From contig JARKQH010000425.1 of assembly GCA_029974925.1 (NCBI GenBank), positions 1 to 46,185 on the forward strand: a stretch of 46,185 nt of DNA, read 5' to 3'. This document shows positions 7,383 to 14,770 of the stretch, in pieces. This DNA is from Verrucomicrobiota bacterium. GTDB taxonomy: Bacteria; Verrucomicrobiota; Verrucomicrobiia; Limisphaerales; UBA8199. Position 1 is the stretch's first letter. Each line of letters begins with the position of its first letter. The notes under the pieces are model-generated. The model saw only the letters and a list, made by a program, of their open reading frames with translations. It searched no databases and was not told the origin of the DNA. Position numbers and translations under genes: made by a program.

Positions 7383-9015
7383 CGGCGAGGAGTTCCGGCA
7401 GCATCTGGTCTATGGCCCCTTGTCGTTGGCCATTCTCCAGCCGGTCCAGTGCCAGCATTCGCTCAAACAACTGATCCAGTTCCTGCTCGCTCAGGGAAGG
7501 CATCTCCGGGCATGGCATTGCTTCCACGTCCTTCGGTTCCAGCTTGTGGAGACCATCACCGTAAAAGCGGTTCACCTCGAAGAAACTCCTGCGCCCTGCC
7601 GAACTGTTGAGGAAGAGCGTCATGAGCAGCCGGTGTGCTCTGTAGTCCCTCTTGCCGTACAGGCCGTGAAAGCAAGTCAGGTTCCTGGTGTTGGTTTCGT
7701 TGAGGATGAACTTGACCGATTCCCGCGAGAACACTCCAACCCAAATATCCGCCGGTCCCCGGTTCTCCGGCAGATACCAAACCGGCCGGTGGCTCGGCAG
7801 ATAGCGATCCCGCACCCCTTGTTTTTCCCCCAGGGCCAGATAGGCGCCCACGGCCTCATCCACCTGCTGGGGATTCAACAGGAAACAGCGGCGGTCTTGC
7901 TTGACCAGTTCCGCGAATTTCCTCTCGGTAAAAATCAGCCCGTCAACGTCCGTCGCTTTGGTAATGCACGGTTCGCAATGCTGGCGTCCAAGTCCATGTG
8001 CCGCCAGCTCGGCCGGCGTCAGACAAAAATAGTTGTTGGCCCCTGTGGCGATTCCGCGCAGACACCGGAAATAGTCCCCAACCACTCGCGGCAGGCTGTG
8101 GCCTTTGCTCTGGGCTGGCATGAGGATTTGGTTCAGCCACTTTTCGCCGGGCGCATGCGCCGCCAGGTTCAGGTAAAGGGAGCCTCCCTTCGCGTTCGGG
8201 TGGGGTCTCTCCGCGAGCAAGTCCTCGAGGAAAGAACGCACGTCTTCCACCGACCGTGCCCGCACCGAGTGTATGGCTGCGCCTTGGGGGCGCCCCTTCT
8301 CCAAGAACAAAACACAGGATGTCGTCAGGGCTTGATCGAAGACGTTGTGGCGGGGGTCAAAAACGGCGATCCCGGCGGGTCGAACCGACCGGACGAGCCT
8401 TTCCTTGATTTCGGTGCCAAAATTGGCGTTCAAAAACTCAGCAGGCACGATGACCGAGGCCCGACCTCCGGGAGCCAGGTCCTCCCAGATTTTTAGAAGA
8501 AACAACCCGTACAGGTTTGTCAGGCGGTCGAGATGGGTGCCAAACCGCTCTTCAAAGTACCTCCAATCTGACTCTCCAAAATCCAGATGATGAGCCTTAA
8601 CATAGGGCGGGTTCGCAATAATGCCGTCGAACCAGCCGGCGTCCAACCTCAAATAGTCGCCACAGATGAGCTTCGTTTTAGGCGGCGCACACTGAACCGC
8701 CTCCTTGAAAGTGTGCGGGTCTCGCTCGACGCCCAGGTATTCTGCCGACGCGTGCAACAACCAGCACTGGTGCAGCAAGTGTCCCAAGCCAACCGCCGGA
8801 TCGAGGATTGTCCCGGGCTCCCTCGAAACCACCCATCGGGCGAGGATATCCGCAATTTCCGGTGGCGTGAACACCTGGCCGAGGGATTTTGCACTGCCTC
8901 GACCGGTCCGCTGCGGTTCGGTGCGAGTGAACGGGTCCACCTGTCCCGTGGCCATCTCCACCACCCCTGGCTGGTAATAGAGCGAAAGAAACCGCTGATT
9001 GTCGCGAACTTCCAC
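7372..9015 (-). CDS. Type II DNA N6-adenine methyltransferase
   Basis: A 547-residue gamma-class methyltransferase. Motif X is GQVFTP (residues 46-51), the AdoMet-binding motif I is DPAVGLGHL (72-80), and the catalytic motif IV is NPPY (135-138). That order is typical of N6-adenine enzymes of the TaqI/AccI sort. The C-terminal half should hold the target-recognition domain (for example YFRCLRGIATGANNYFCL near the middle, a pattern common to TaqI-like C-terminal domains). It protects host sites from the endonuclease at 6552. The GTG start at 9015 was chosen because an in-frame TAG lies just upstream, within the operator-like palindrome at 9031-9043. The C and endonuclease genes are convergent with it, the arrangement described for Esp1396I. 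Confidence 0.92.
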   Translation of the reverse strand: MEVRDNQRFLSLYYQPGVVEMATGQVDPFTRTEPQRTGRGSAKSLGQVFTPPEIADILARWVVSREPGTILDPAVGLGHLLHQCWLLHASAEYLGVERDPHTFKEAVQCAPPKTKLICGDYLRLDAGWFDGIIANPPYVKAHHLDFGESDWRYFEERFGTHLDRLTNLYGLFLLKIWEDLAPGGRASVIVPAEFLNANFGTEIKERLVRSVRPAGIAVFDPRHNVFDQALTTSCVLFLEKGRPQGAAIHSVRARSVEDVRSFLEDLLAERPHPNAKGGSLYLNLAAHAPGEKWLNQILMPAQSKGHSLPRVVGDYFRCLRGIATGANNYFCLTPAELAAHGLGRQHCEPCITKATDVDGLIFTERKFAELVKQDRRCFLLNPQQVDEAVGAYLALGEKQGVRDRYLPSHRPVWYLPENRGPADIWVGVFSRESVKFILNETNTRNLTCFHGLYGKRDYRAHRLLMTLFLNSSAGRRSFFEVNRFYGDGLHKLEPKDVEAMPCPEMPSLSEQELDQLFERMLALDRLENGQRQGAIDQMLPELLAVRF

Positions 9016-9030
9016 GCCAATAATCTGAAA

Positions 9031-9043
9031 GCAGTTAAACTAC
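9031..9043 (-). promoter_or_regulatory. C-protein operator candidate at the methyltransferase promoter
   Basis: On the minus strand this reads GTAGTTTAACTGC, 12 of 13 bases identical to the perfect palindrome at 6324-6336. It ends 15 bases upstream of the methyltransferase start codon and contains the same -10-like TAGTTT. A single site at this place predicts simple repression of the methyltransferase gene by the C protein, as established for Esp1396I. Confidence 0.65.
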
Positions 9044-9411
9044 GTGTAAAGGGAAATATGCCCCGCTTGAAAATGGCAAGCCCTTGCCCTGTTGATTACA
9101 TCAGACCTGCTTTCGCCCCGGGAGGGGCGCGACCGTCTTGCGCACGCTGCCCCGCCGCCGCGCCGCCCAAGGACTGAAGGGGCTGCCTCCTGGCTCCTCG
9201 TTGAGTGACTGCGGCGGTCATCCTCTTGGCGGCTTCCCCCTTCTTGTCGGAAAGAGGTCCGGGTCCAAACTACGCGTGCTCACGATCCACCCAGCCTTTC
9301 CCACCACCGGGCATCCGACGCTTGCCATCGCGGCGGGGATGCCTTAGAGGTAAGCGCTGCCGGGCGGTTTTTCTTGCGAGTATCAGCCGGGCTGTAAACC
9401 ATCAAAACGAA
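9044..9411. other. Intergenic region between the restriction-modification module and fabI
   Basis: No gene is supported here. The first 60 bases are AT-richer and belong with the methyltransferase promoter; from about 9115 the composition returns to that of the host chromosome, so this is a likely boundary of the acquired module. No direct repeats or attachment sites could be found by eye. Confidence 0.4.
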
Positions 9412-10182
9412 ATGTCATTGTTAGCAGGCAAATGCGGGATTGTGTTTGGCGTGGCCAACCGCCGTTCGATCGCCTGGGCCATCGCCCAGGCCTGGCACCA
9501 GGCGGGGGCGCGCCTGGCGTTCACCTACCAGGGCGAACGCCTCAAGGAGAATGTCGAGGAACTGGCGGCCACGTTCGGCGCCGACACGCTGATCCTGCCG
9601 TGTGACGTGACGCGCGACGAGGAAATCGCCGCGGTGTTCGACGCGGTGGGCCGGGCGTTTGGGAAACTGCACCTGCTCCTGCACTCGGTGGCCTTTGCGC
9701 CGAAGGCCGCGCTGGAGGGCCGTTTTGTGGACACCAGCCGCGAGGCGTTCCGGATTGCGCACGACGTCAGCGCCTACTCGCTGGTGGCGCTGGCGCGGGC
9801 GGCGGCGCCCTTGATGACCGAGGGCGGGAGCATCATCGGGATGAGCTATTACGGGGCGGAAAAGGTCGTGCCCCACTACAACGTGATGGGCGTGGCCAAG
9901 GCCGCGCTGGAGGCCTGCACGCGCTACCTCGCTTACGACCTCGGCCCGAACAAGATTCGCGTCAACTGCATCAGCGCCGGCCCGGTCAACACGCTGGCCG
10001 CTCGCGGCATCGCCGGCTTCACGCAGATGCTCAAGCATTACGAAGAGCGCTCGCCCCTGAAACGAAACGTGACGGCGGAGGAACTGGGCGCCACCGGCCT
10101 GTTTCTGGCCAGCGACGGCGCGGCGGCCATCACCGGCCAGGTGATCTACGTGGACTGCGGCTACCAGATCATGGGGATGTGA
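9412..10182 (+). CDS. fabI: Enoyl-[acyl-carrier-protein] reductase (NADH), FabI
   Basis: A 256-residue short-chain dehydrogenase with the FabI form of the cofactor site (GVANRRSIAWAIA near the N-terminus). The catalytic region MSYYGAEKVVPHYNVMG followed by AKAALEA matches the Tyr-x6-Tyr-Met-x2-Ala-Lys pattern that sets FabI apart from other members. The ending SDGAAAITGQVIYVDCGYQI is also characteristic. It catalyses the last step of each fatty-acid elongation cycle in the cytoplasm. The ATG at 9412 gives the normal family length; the frame is open further upstream but reads as non-coding. It is convergent with rsmB. Confidence 0.95.
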   Translation: MSLLAGKCGIVFGVANRRSIAWAIAQAWHQAGARLAFTYQGERLKENVEELAATFGADTLILPCDVTRDEEIAAVFDAVGRAFGKLHLLLHSVAFAPKAALEGRFVDTSREAFRIAHDVSAYSLVALARAAAPLMTEGGSIIGMSYYGAEKVVPHYNVMGVAKAALEACTRYLAYDLGPNKIRVNCISAGPVNTLAARGIAGFTQMLKHYEERSPLKRNVTAEELGATGLFLASDGAAAITGQVIYVDCGYQIMGM

Positions 10183-10199
10183 GGGAGGCATTTCCTCCC
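10183..10199. terminator. Stem-loop between convergent fabI and rsmB
   Basis: GGGAGG and CCTCCC form a perfect 6-bp stem with loop CATTT, starting at the base after the fabI stop codon and lying 14 bases from the rsmB stop codon. There is no T-run on either strand, so it is a possible bidirectional hairpin, not a proven terminator. Confidence 0.4.
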
Positions 10200-10213
10200 G
10201 CGCGGCAAGGCCG

Positions 10214-11545
10214 TCATCCTCCCGGCGGCGCCCGCAGGCGGGCGACATAGGCGCCGTCGGTGGCATCCACGAAGGGCAGCAGCAGTCGCTCCCCCTCCAG
10301 CCGCCAGGCGGGCTGTTCCCCCAGGAACCGTTCAATGACCGCCTGGTTTTCCTCCGGTTCGAGGCTGCACGTGCTGTACACCAGCACGCCGGCGGGCTTG
10401 ACCAGCGCGGCCGCCTGCCGGAGCAACTCAAGCTGGGTTGCGGCAAGCCGGGGGATGTCCTCGGGCCGGAGGCGCCAGCGCAAGTCCACCCGCCGCCGCA
10501 TCACGCCCGTATTCGAGCAGGGCGCGTCCACCAGGATGCGGTCGAAGCGGTGGATCATCGGGAAGGCGGCGCCGGGAATCCGGGCGCCGGTCGGTTCCAC
10601 CGCTTCGGCGAGGGCCGCAATGTTCACCCCCAGCCGCGCGCAGTTCTGCCGAATCAGCTCCCGCCGCTCGGGATTCGAGTCGAACGCGACCAGCCGGCCC
10701 TCATTGCGCATGCGCTGGGCCGCGTAGGCCAGCTTCCCCCCCGGCGCGGCGCAAAGATCCAGAATCTGCTCGCCGGGCTGCGGGTCCAGGATGGCGACCG
10801 CCAGCAGGGTGCTGGGGTCCTGCACATAAAACCCGCCCTCCTGAAAGCTCGCCAGGCGGGCCAGCGGCGGCGCCGACTTCAACTCGAACATCAGGTTCTC
10901 CTCGAGCCAGTCCCGGTGGAGGAAATCGTACTCCACATTTTCCTCGCGCCAGCGGGCGAGGAGCGAGCCCGGGTCGGTCTTGAGGGTATTGACGCGGGCG
11001 CAGGTGGGCGGCGGGGTGTTGTTCCATGCCATGAGCGCAAGGGCGTGCTCGCGCCCCCACTGTTGGGCCCATCGCTGCCACAGCCACTCCGGATGCGACC
11101 AGCCCCGCGCCGGCTCCTGCTCCTTCAATTCCCGAAGTTGGCGCCGGATTTCCTCCGCCTCCCGGAGGCACCCCCGGAGCAGCGCGTTGACAAACCCCGC
11201 TTGCGGGCCCAGGCCGTGCCGGCGCGCCAGCTCGACGGTTTCATTGACCGCCGCATGCGGCGGGATGCGGTCCAGCCAGAAAATCTGGTACAAGCCCAGG
11301 CGCAGCAGCACTTGCAGCCGCTGCTTCTGGGTGCGCCCCGCCGTCCGCCGCGCCACCAGCCAGTCCAGCGGCGCCTCCCAGCGCACCACGCCGTAGGTCA
11401 GCTCCTGGCACAAGGCCCGGTCCGCCGCCGCCAGCGCCGCGCCGCCCAGTTCCGTCTCGAGCAGGTCTTCCACATACATCCCGCTCGAGCGCCGCAGCAG
11501 GACGCGCATCGCAATTTCTCTTGGATTTTGCCGGTCCACGCCCAA
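10214..11545 (-). CDS. rsmB: 16S rRNA (cytosine-967-C5) methyltransferase RsmB
   Basis: A 443-residue protein with an N-terminal NusB-like RNA-binding domain (NPREIAMRVLLR ... LPPHAAVNETVELAR-like segment) and a C-terminal Rossmann methyltransferase. The AdoMet site is DLCAAPGGK. The two RsmB/RsmF cysteines are in VDAPCSNTGVMRRR and YSTCSLEPEEN. It methylates C967 of 16S rRNA. The start is uncertain: TTG at 11545 gives the full frame, GTG at 11539 is almost equivalent, and neither has a clear ribosome-binding site. It is divergent from the greA-like gene, leaving only about 41 bases for both promoters. Confidence 0.93.
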   Translation of the reverse strand: MGVDRQNPREIAMRVLLRRSSGMYVEDLLETELGGAALAAADRALCQELTYGVVRWEAPLDWLVARRTAGRTQKQRLQVLLRLGLYQIFWLDRIPPHAAVNETVELARRHGLGPQAGFVNALLRGCLREAEEIRRQLRELKEQEPARGWSHPEWLWQRWAQQWGREHALALMAWNNTPPPTCARVNTLKTDPGSLLARWREENVEYDFLHRDWLEENLMFELKSAPPLARLASFQEGGFYVQDPSTLLAVAILDPQPGEQILDLCAAPGGKLAYAAQRMRNEGRLVAFDSNPERRELIRQNCARLGVNIAALAEAVEPTGARIPGAAFPMIHRFDRILVDAPCSNTGVMRRRVDLRWRLRPEDIPRLAATQLELLRQAAALVKPAGVLVYSTCSLEPEENQAVIERFLGEQPAWRLEGERLLLPFVDATDGAYVARLRAPPGG

Positions 11546-11586
11546 TAATGATATCTTTGTTGGGGGATGCGAGCGAGAAACGATTT

Positions 11587-13491
11587 ATGAGAGAAGAGTT
11601 TGAGAAGATGGTGGCGGCGGGCAAGCTGGACCGCCAACACGTGGACGCCCTGGTGGCCCTGACCCAGAGCGGCTACTGCATGCACCGGAGCTGGGGTTTT
11701 GGCCGCATCCGGACGATGGACACCGTGTTTGCGCGGTTCACGATTGATTTCGCCAACAAGCCCGGCCACACGATGGACCTGGCCTTTGCCGCCACCTCCC
11801 TCAAGCCCATCCCCAAGGAACATATCCTCGCCCGGAAGGCTTATGACCTGGAGGGGTTGCGCCAGTTGGCGGCTGTGAACCACCTCGAACTGATCCGCAT
11901 CGTGCTCAACAGCTTCAACGGCCGCGCCACCGCCGACCAGATTCAGCAGGTGCTCGTCCCGGACGTCATCACCGCCGATTGGCGCAAATGGTGGGAGGCC
12001 GCCAAACGCGAGCTCAAGAAAGACGGACATTTCCAGGTCCCCACCAAAAAGACCGACCCGATCGTTTACGAAGTGGCGGAGGTCTCGTTGCAGGACCGGT
12101 TGCTGGGCAGTTTTCGCGCAGCCAAGGGCTTGAAGGCGCGCGTGGCGGTGGCGGCGGAGTTGCTGCGAAACCTGGAGGACCTGGGGGATAAAGCGGCGGC
12201 GGCCCGGGAAGTCGTCGCCGCCCTGAACGCGGAGATTCCCAGCTACCAGCGCACCCAGCCCGCGGTCGCCCTCGAGGCGATTTTCATCCGGGACGACGTG
12301 CGGGAGGCGGTGGGGCTGGCGCCGGAGCCGGACGAACTGACCCCGGCCGCCATCTGGCTGCACGACACCAAGCCGGGGGCGGTGCTCGAGACCCTGCCGG
12401 CGGCCAAACACCGGCGCGCCCTCGAGTCATTCAAGGCGGCCAATCCCGAGCACTGGCATGAAGTGCTCCTGCAGAGCCTCAACAGCCTGCCGGCCAAACT
12501 GTGCCATGAATGCGCCGGCCTGCTGATCCATGAGGGCAAGCTCGAGGCGCTCAAGGAAATGCTGGCCCGCTGGATCAGCCAGCATACCGCCAGCGCCGAA
12601 CTGCTCCTCTGGCTCGCCAAAGACCGCAACGATTCCTTCGCCGACATTCTCGGCCCCGAGGTCTTCCGCGCCATGCTCACCGCCATGGAGCGCGACCAGT
12701 TCAACGAAAAACGGTCCAACCGCCTCCGCGATTTCATCCTCGACGACCAGGACCTGCTGGTCGAGCTGATCGAGTCCGCGGACCTGGAGGTGATCAAAGA
12801 CCTCACCCGCGCCCTGCAATACTCGCCGTGCTTTGATGACATGGACAAACGGTCGCTCCTGGCCCGCATTGTCAAGAGCTACCCCACCATCCAGTCGTTG
12901 ATCTCCGGCGAACAATCCCGCCACGAAACCCACTTCTTCGTCTCGTGGGAGAGTCTCGAGCGGCGCAAGGAGGAATACCGCGAGCTGGTCGAAAAGAAGA
13001 TTCCCGCCAACTCGAAGGAAATCGCCCTGGCCCGCAGCTACGGCGACCTGCGCGAAAACCACGAATACAAGGCGGCCAAGGAAATGCAGAAACTGCTCAT
13101 GCGCCGCAAGGCGGAATTGGAAAACCAACTCGTCCGCGCCCGCGGCATGGATTTTGCCAACCCGCGCACCGATGTCGTCGCCATCGGCACGCGCGTCAAG
13201 GCCACCGACCTCGAAGCCAACCAACCGGAACAATTCATCATCCTCGGCGCCTGGGATTCCGACCCGGAACGCGGCATTGTCAGTTACCTCTCGCCGATCG
13301 CGCAGGCCCTGCTGAACCGAACCGTCGGCGAACAGGTCGAATTCGAGGTCCACGGCGTCCGGCACCATCACCGGATTGAGGCCATCGAGCCCTACCAGGC
13401 CGCACCCGCCACCCTCCAGCCCCCGCCAGCGGCCCCCGCCCAGTCCGCGTCGCCAACCGAGAGCGTCGCCGGCCCGTCGGCCGCCAACTGA
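11587..13491 (+). CDS. greA: Long-form transcription elongation factor GreA (large N-terminal extension)
   Basis: The last 160 residues carry the GreA/GreB fold. The coiled-coil tip contains ARSYGDLRENHEYKAAKEMQ, with the acidic D and E residues that stimulate RNA cleavage, and the C-terminal FKBP-like domain contains VVAIGTRVKATD and VGEQVEFEVHGV. About 470 residues precede it, whereas the E. coli protein has only 158 in all. Long GreA proteins are known from Chlamydia, so this fits a PVC lineage. It helps stalled RNA polymerase by inducing transcript cleavage; the extension's role is unknown. The start at ATG 11587 is a choice over ATG 11548, which would leave almost no space to rsmB. The last eight residues (VAGPSAAN) and the stop codon lie in a repeat also present at the end of the PIN gene. 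Confidence 0.9.
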   Translation: MREEFEKMVAAGKLDRQHVDALVALTQSGYCMHRSWGFGRIRTMDTVFARFTIDFANKPGHTMDLAFAATSLKPIPKEHILARKAYDLEGLRQLAAVNHLELIRIVLNSFNGRATADQIQQVLVPDVITADWRKWWEAAKRELKKDGHFQVPTKKTDPIVYEVAEVSLQDRLLGSFRAAKGLKARVAVAAELLRNLEDLGDKAAAAREVVAALNAEIPSYQRTQPAVALEAIFIRDDVREAVGLAPEPDELTPAAIWLHDTKPGAVLETLPAAKHRRALESFKAANPEHWHEVLLQSLNSLPAKLCHECAGLLIHEGKLEALKEMLARWISQHTASAELLLWLAKDRNDSFADILGPEVFRAMLTAMERDQFNEKRSNRLRDFILDDQDLLVELIESADLEVIKDLTRALQYSPCFDDMDKRSLLARIVKSYPTIQSLISGEQSRHETHFFVSWESLERRKEEYRELVEKKIPANSKEIALARSYGDLRENHEYKAAKEMQKLLMRRKAELENQLVRARGMDFANPRTDVVAIGTRVKATDLEANQPEQFIILGAWDSDPERGIVSYLSPIAQALLNRTVGEQVEFEVHGVRHHHRIEAIEPYQAAPATLQPPPAAPAQSASPTESVAGPSAAN

Positions 13492-13513
13492 TGACAGCCC
13501 CGGCGGCCGGCCC
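13465..13513 (+). repeat. GC-rich stem-loop repeat, copy 1 (contains the greA stop codon)
   Basis: This 49-bp element matches 14583-14628 throughout except for a 3-base TGA insertion. It can fold as GGCCGCC pairing with GGCGGCC across a 16-base loop, or as GCCGGCC with GGCCGGC. It resembles REP-type elements and may act in transcription termination or mRNA protection. It supplies the last eight codons and stop of greA. Confidence 0.75.
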
Positions 13514-13532
13514 CGCCCTGGCAGGTTGAGCC

Positions 13533-13736
13533 CACCACCATCTGTGGGATCATTAAATCCACGATTTTCCGCCGCTCTGCGATTCGCCGTGCAAGCGTCC
13601 GCTTCTTGATCGCGGTCTCAATCGGCTGCGGCCGCGTCCACCCCCCCCCGGCACCCTCAATCGGGTCAAACCCAACGACATGCCCGCGGGCCGCCAGCTT
13701 TCGCGCAAAGCCACCGAGCCAGTTTGGCATTTCCAA
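13533..13736 (-). pseudogene. Decayed fragment resembling the N-terminus of 6-phosphogluconate dehydrogenase
   Basis: On the minus strand a frame reads GGFARKLAARGHVVGFD and, further on, RRKIVDLMIPQMVVGSTCQ. These resemble the cofactor-binding N-terminus (G-x-NMARRLARRGHxVVGFD) and the following PRxVWLMVPAG segment of bacterial 6-phosphogluconate dehydrogenases. The initial glycine motif is damaged and the rest of the enzyme is missing, since the frame then runs into the greA repeat. It is best read as a relic; chance similarity is possible because the match is judged from memory. Confidence 0.4.
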
Positions 13737-13839
13737 CAGCGTGGCTTTTCACCAACTCCCCGGCAGTGAGCTTGTGCTTGCCCGCAGGATTATGGCCAAG
13801 ATTGCCAATGCTAGACATGTTGTGCTAATTTCCAACGGC

Positions 13840-14109
13840 ATGAAAACGCAGGCACTCAATGTCAACCTGACCGCTGAACTCCGGCGTTACATCAAGGACC
13901 AGGTCCGCACTGGCCGTTATCAGAACGAGAATGAGGTCGTGCGCGATGCCATTCGCCAGATGCAACAGCGGGAGATCGAGCAATTCGAGCGGCTCTTTGG
14001 GGGCTACCCCGGCGCGCCGCAGGGCGAGCCTGCCGCCGAAGATGACCAGGCCATCAGGGCCGCCATCCAACGCCACCGTGAAGCCACCGCCGCGGACCAG
14101 ACTTCATGA
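13840..14109 (+). CDS. ParD/CopG-like antitoxin
   Basis: An 89-residue protein with a ribbon-helix-helix N-terminus: the strand QALNVNLTAELRRYI, then a helix-turn-helix VRTGRYQNENEVVRDAIRQM, as in ParD-type antitoxins. The acidic, alanine-rich C-terminus (EPAAEDDQAIRAA) is the part expected to bind the toxin. Its stop overlaps the ATG of the PIN gene, the usual translational coupling of toxin-antitoxin operons. ATG 13840 was chosen because the ParD similarity begins there. A weak promoter, TTGCCA (13802) and CTAATT (13825) 17 bases apart, lies just upstream. ParD partners are usually ParE toxins, so the PIN partner is unusual but known for this toxin subfamily. Confidence 0.85.
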   Translation: MKTQALNVNLTAELRRYIKDQVRTGRYQNENEVVRDAIRQMQQREIEQFERLFGGYPGAPQGEPAAEDDQAIRAAIQRHREATAADQTS

Positions 14110-14609
14110 CCACCGTGGTCCTCGATACGAACACGGTTGTCAGCGCGATTTTCTGGCCCCATAGCACGGCCCGCCGTTGTCTGGCCGGACTTGCCCGGCG
14201 GCAATACGGCATCGCGGTTTCCGCCGGGCTGTTCGCCGAGTACGAAGCGGTGGCTGCGGAGTTTCAGCCCCGGTTTCCTGCCTGCAACAGCGCCGGCGCC
14301 CTCGCCTGGCTTCGGCTCAGGGCCATTTGGGTCGAGCCGTCGCCGCTGGGCAAACAGCGCAGCCGGGATTCCAGGGACGATCCCTTTCTCGCGTGCGCCT
14401 TGGCGGCGCGGGCAACCCATCTGGTCACCCGCGACAAAGACTTGCTGGCGCTCGGCAAGCCATTCGGGATCCAAATCATCACCCCTGCAAATTTTCTGGG
14501 CTGGCTGCGAGAACGAGGCGGCCCGACCGCTCGAGTTCAGCCGACGCCCGGCCACAGGGCGCCTCTCCGACGCCGACACGAGGTCGCCGGCCCGTCGGCC
14601 GCCAACTGA
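14106..14609 (+). CDS. PIN-domain toxin (putative ribonuclease)
   Basis: A 167-residue PIN protein of the COG1569 sort. Acidic active-site residues are visible in VVLDTNTVVSAIFWP (Asp near residue 7), EYEAVAAE, DSRDDPFLACALAA and THLVTRDKDLL. Such toxins cleave RNA using bound magnesium or manganese and are held inactive by the antitoxin encoded just upstream, whose stop codon overlaps this start. The domain ends near FLGWL at about residue 138; the remaining 29 residues are a basic, Pro-rich tail ending in VAGPSAAN, encoded by the same repeat that ends greA. The native stop codon was probably lost or displaced by the repeat. Activity cannot be judged from sequence. Confidence 0.88.
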   Translation: MTTVVLDTNTVVSAIFWPHSTARRCLAGLARRQYGIAVSAGLFAEYEAVAAEFQPRFPACNSAGALAWLRLRAIWVEPSPLGKQRSRDSRDDPFLACALAARATHLVTRDKDLLALGKPFGIQIITPANFLGWLRERGGPTARVQPTPGHRAPLRRRHEVAGPSAAN

Positions 14610-14628
14610 CAGCCCCGGCGGCCGGCCC
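14583..14628 (+). repeat. GC-rich stem-loop repeat, copy 2 (contains the PIN-toxin stop codon)
   Basis: This 46-bp copy matches 13465-13513. GGCCGCC (14597-14603) pairs with GGCGGCC (14617-14623), and GCCGGCC (14586-14592) with GGCCGGC (14620-14626). Both copies are in the same orientation and are read in the same frame by the gene they end. Confidence 0.75.
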
Positions 14629-14706
14629 TGCACGAACCGCCGGAAGCCGGCTCACTGAACCGTCCGGAATCCACGGTCGGGCTGGTTTTCCGCTTGCGGA
14701 AAAAGC

Positions 14707-14735
14707 TGGCAAAACCGGGGGGCTTCGTTATAGTT
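14707..14735 (+). promoter_or_regulatory. Sigma-70-like promoter for the coiled-coil protein gene
   Basis: CTGGCA (14707-14712) and TATAGT (14730-14735) are separated by 17 bases. Transcription would start about 30 bases before the ATG at 14771. The surrounding stretch is AT-richer than its neighbours. Confidence 0.5.
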
Positions 14736-14770
14736 TCACATGTAGTCCATAACCCGCGCGACACTGGCGT

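Noticed and set aside
7057-8496. A 479-codon plus-strand frame overlapping endonuclease and methyltransferase genes
   Set aside because: Both overlapping genes have recognised catalytic motifs in other frames; this frame has none.
9205-9411. Upstream extension of fabI to 9205
   Set aside because: FabI proteins start close to the cofactor-binding strand, as obtained with ATG 9412; the extension reads as non-coding.
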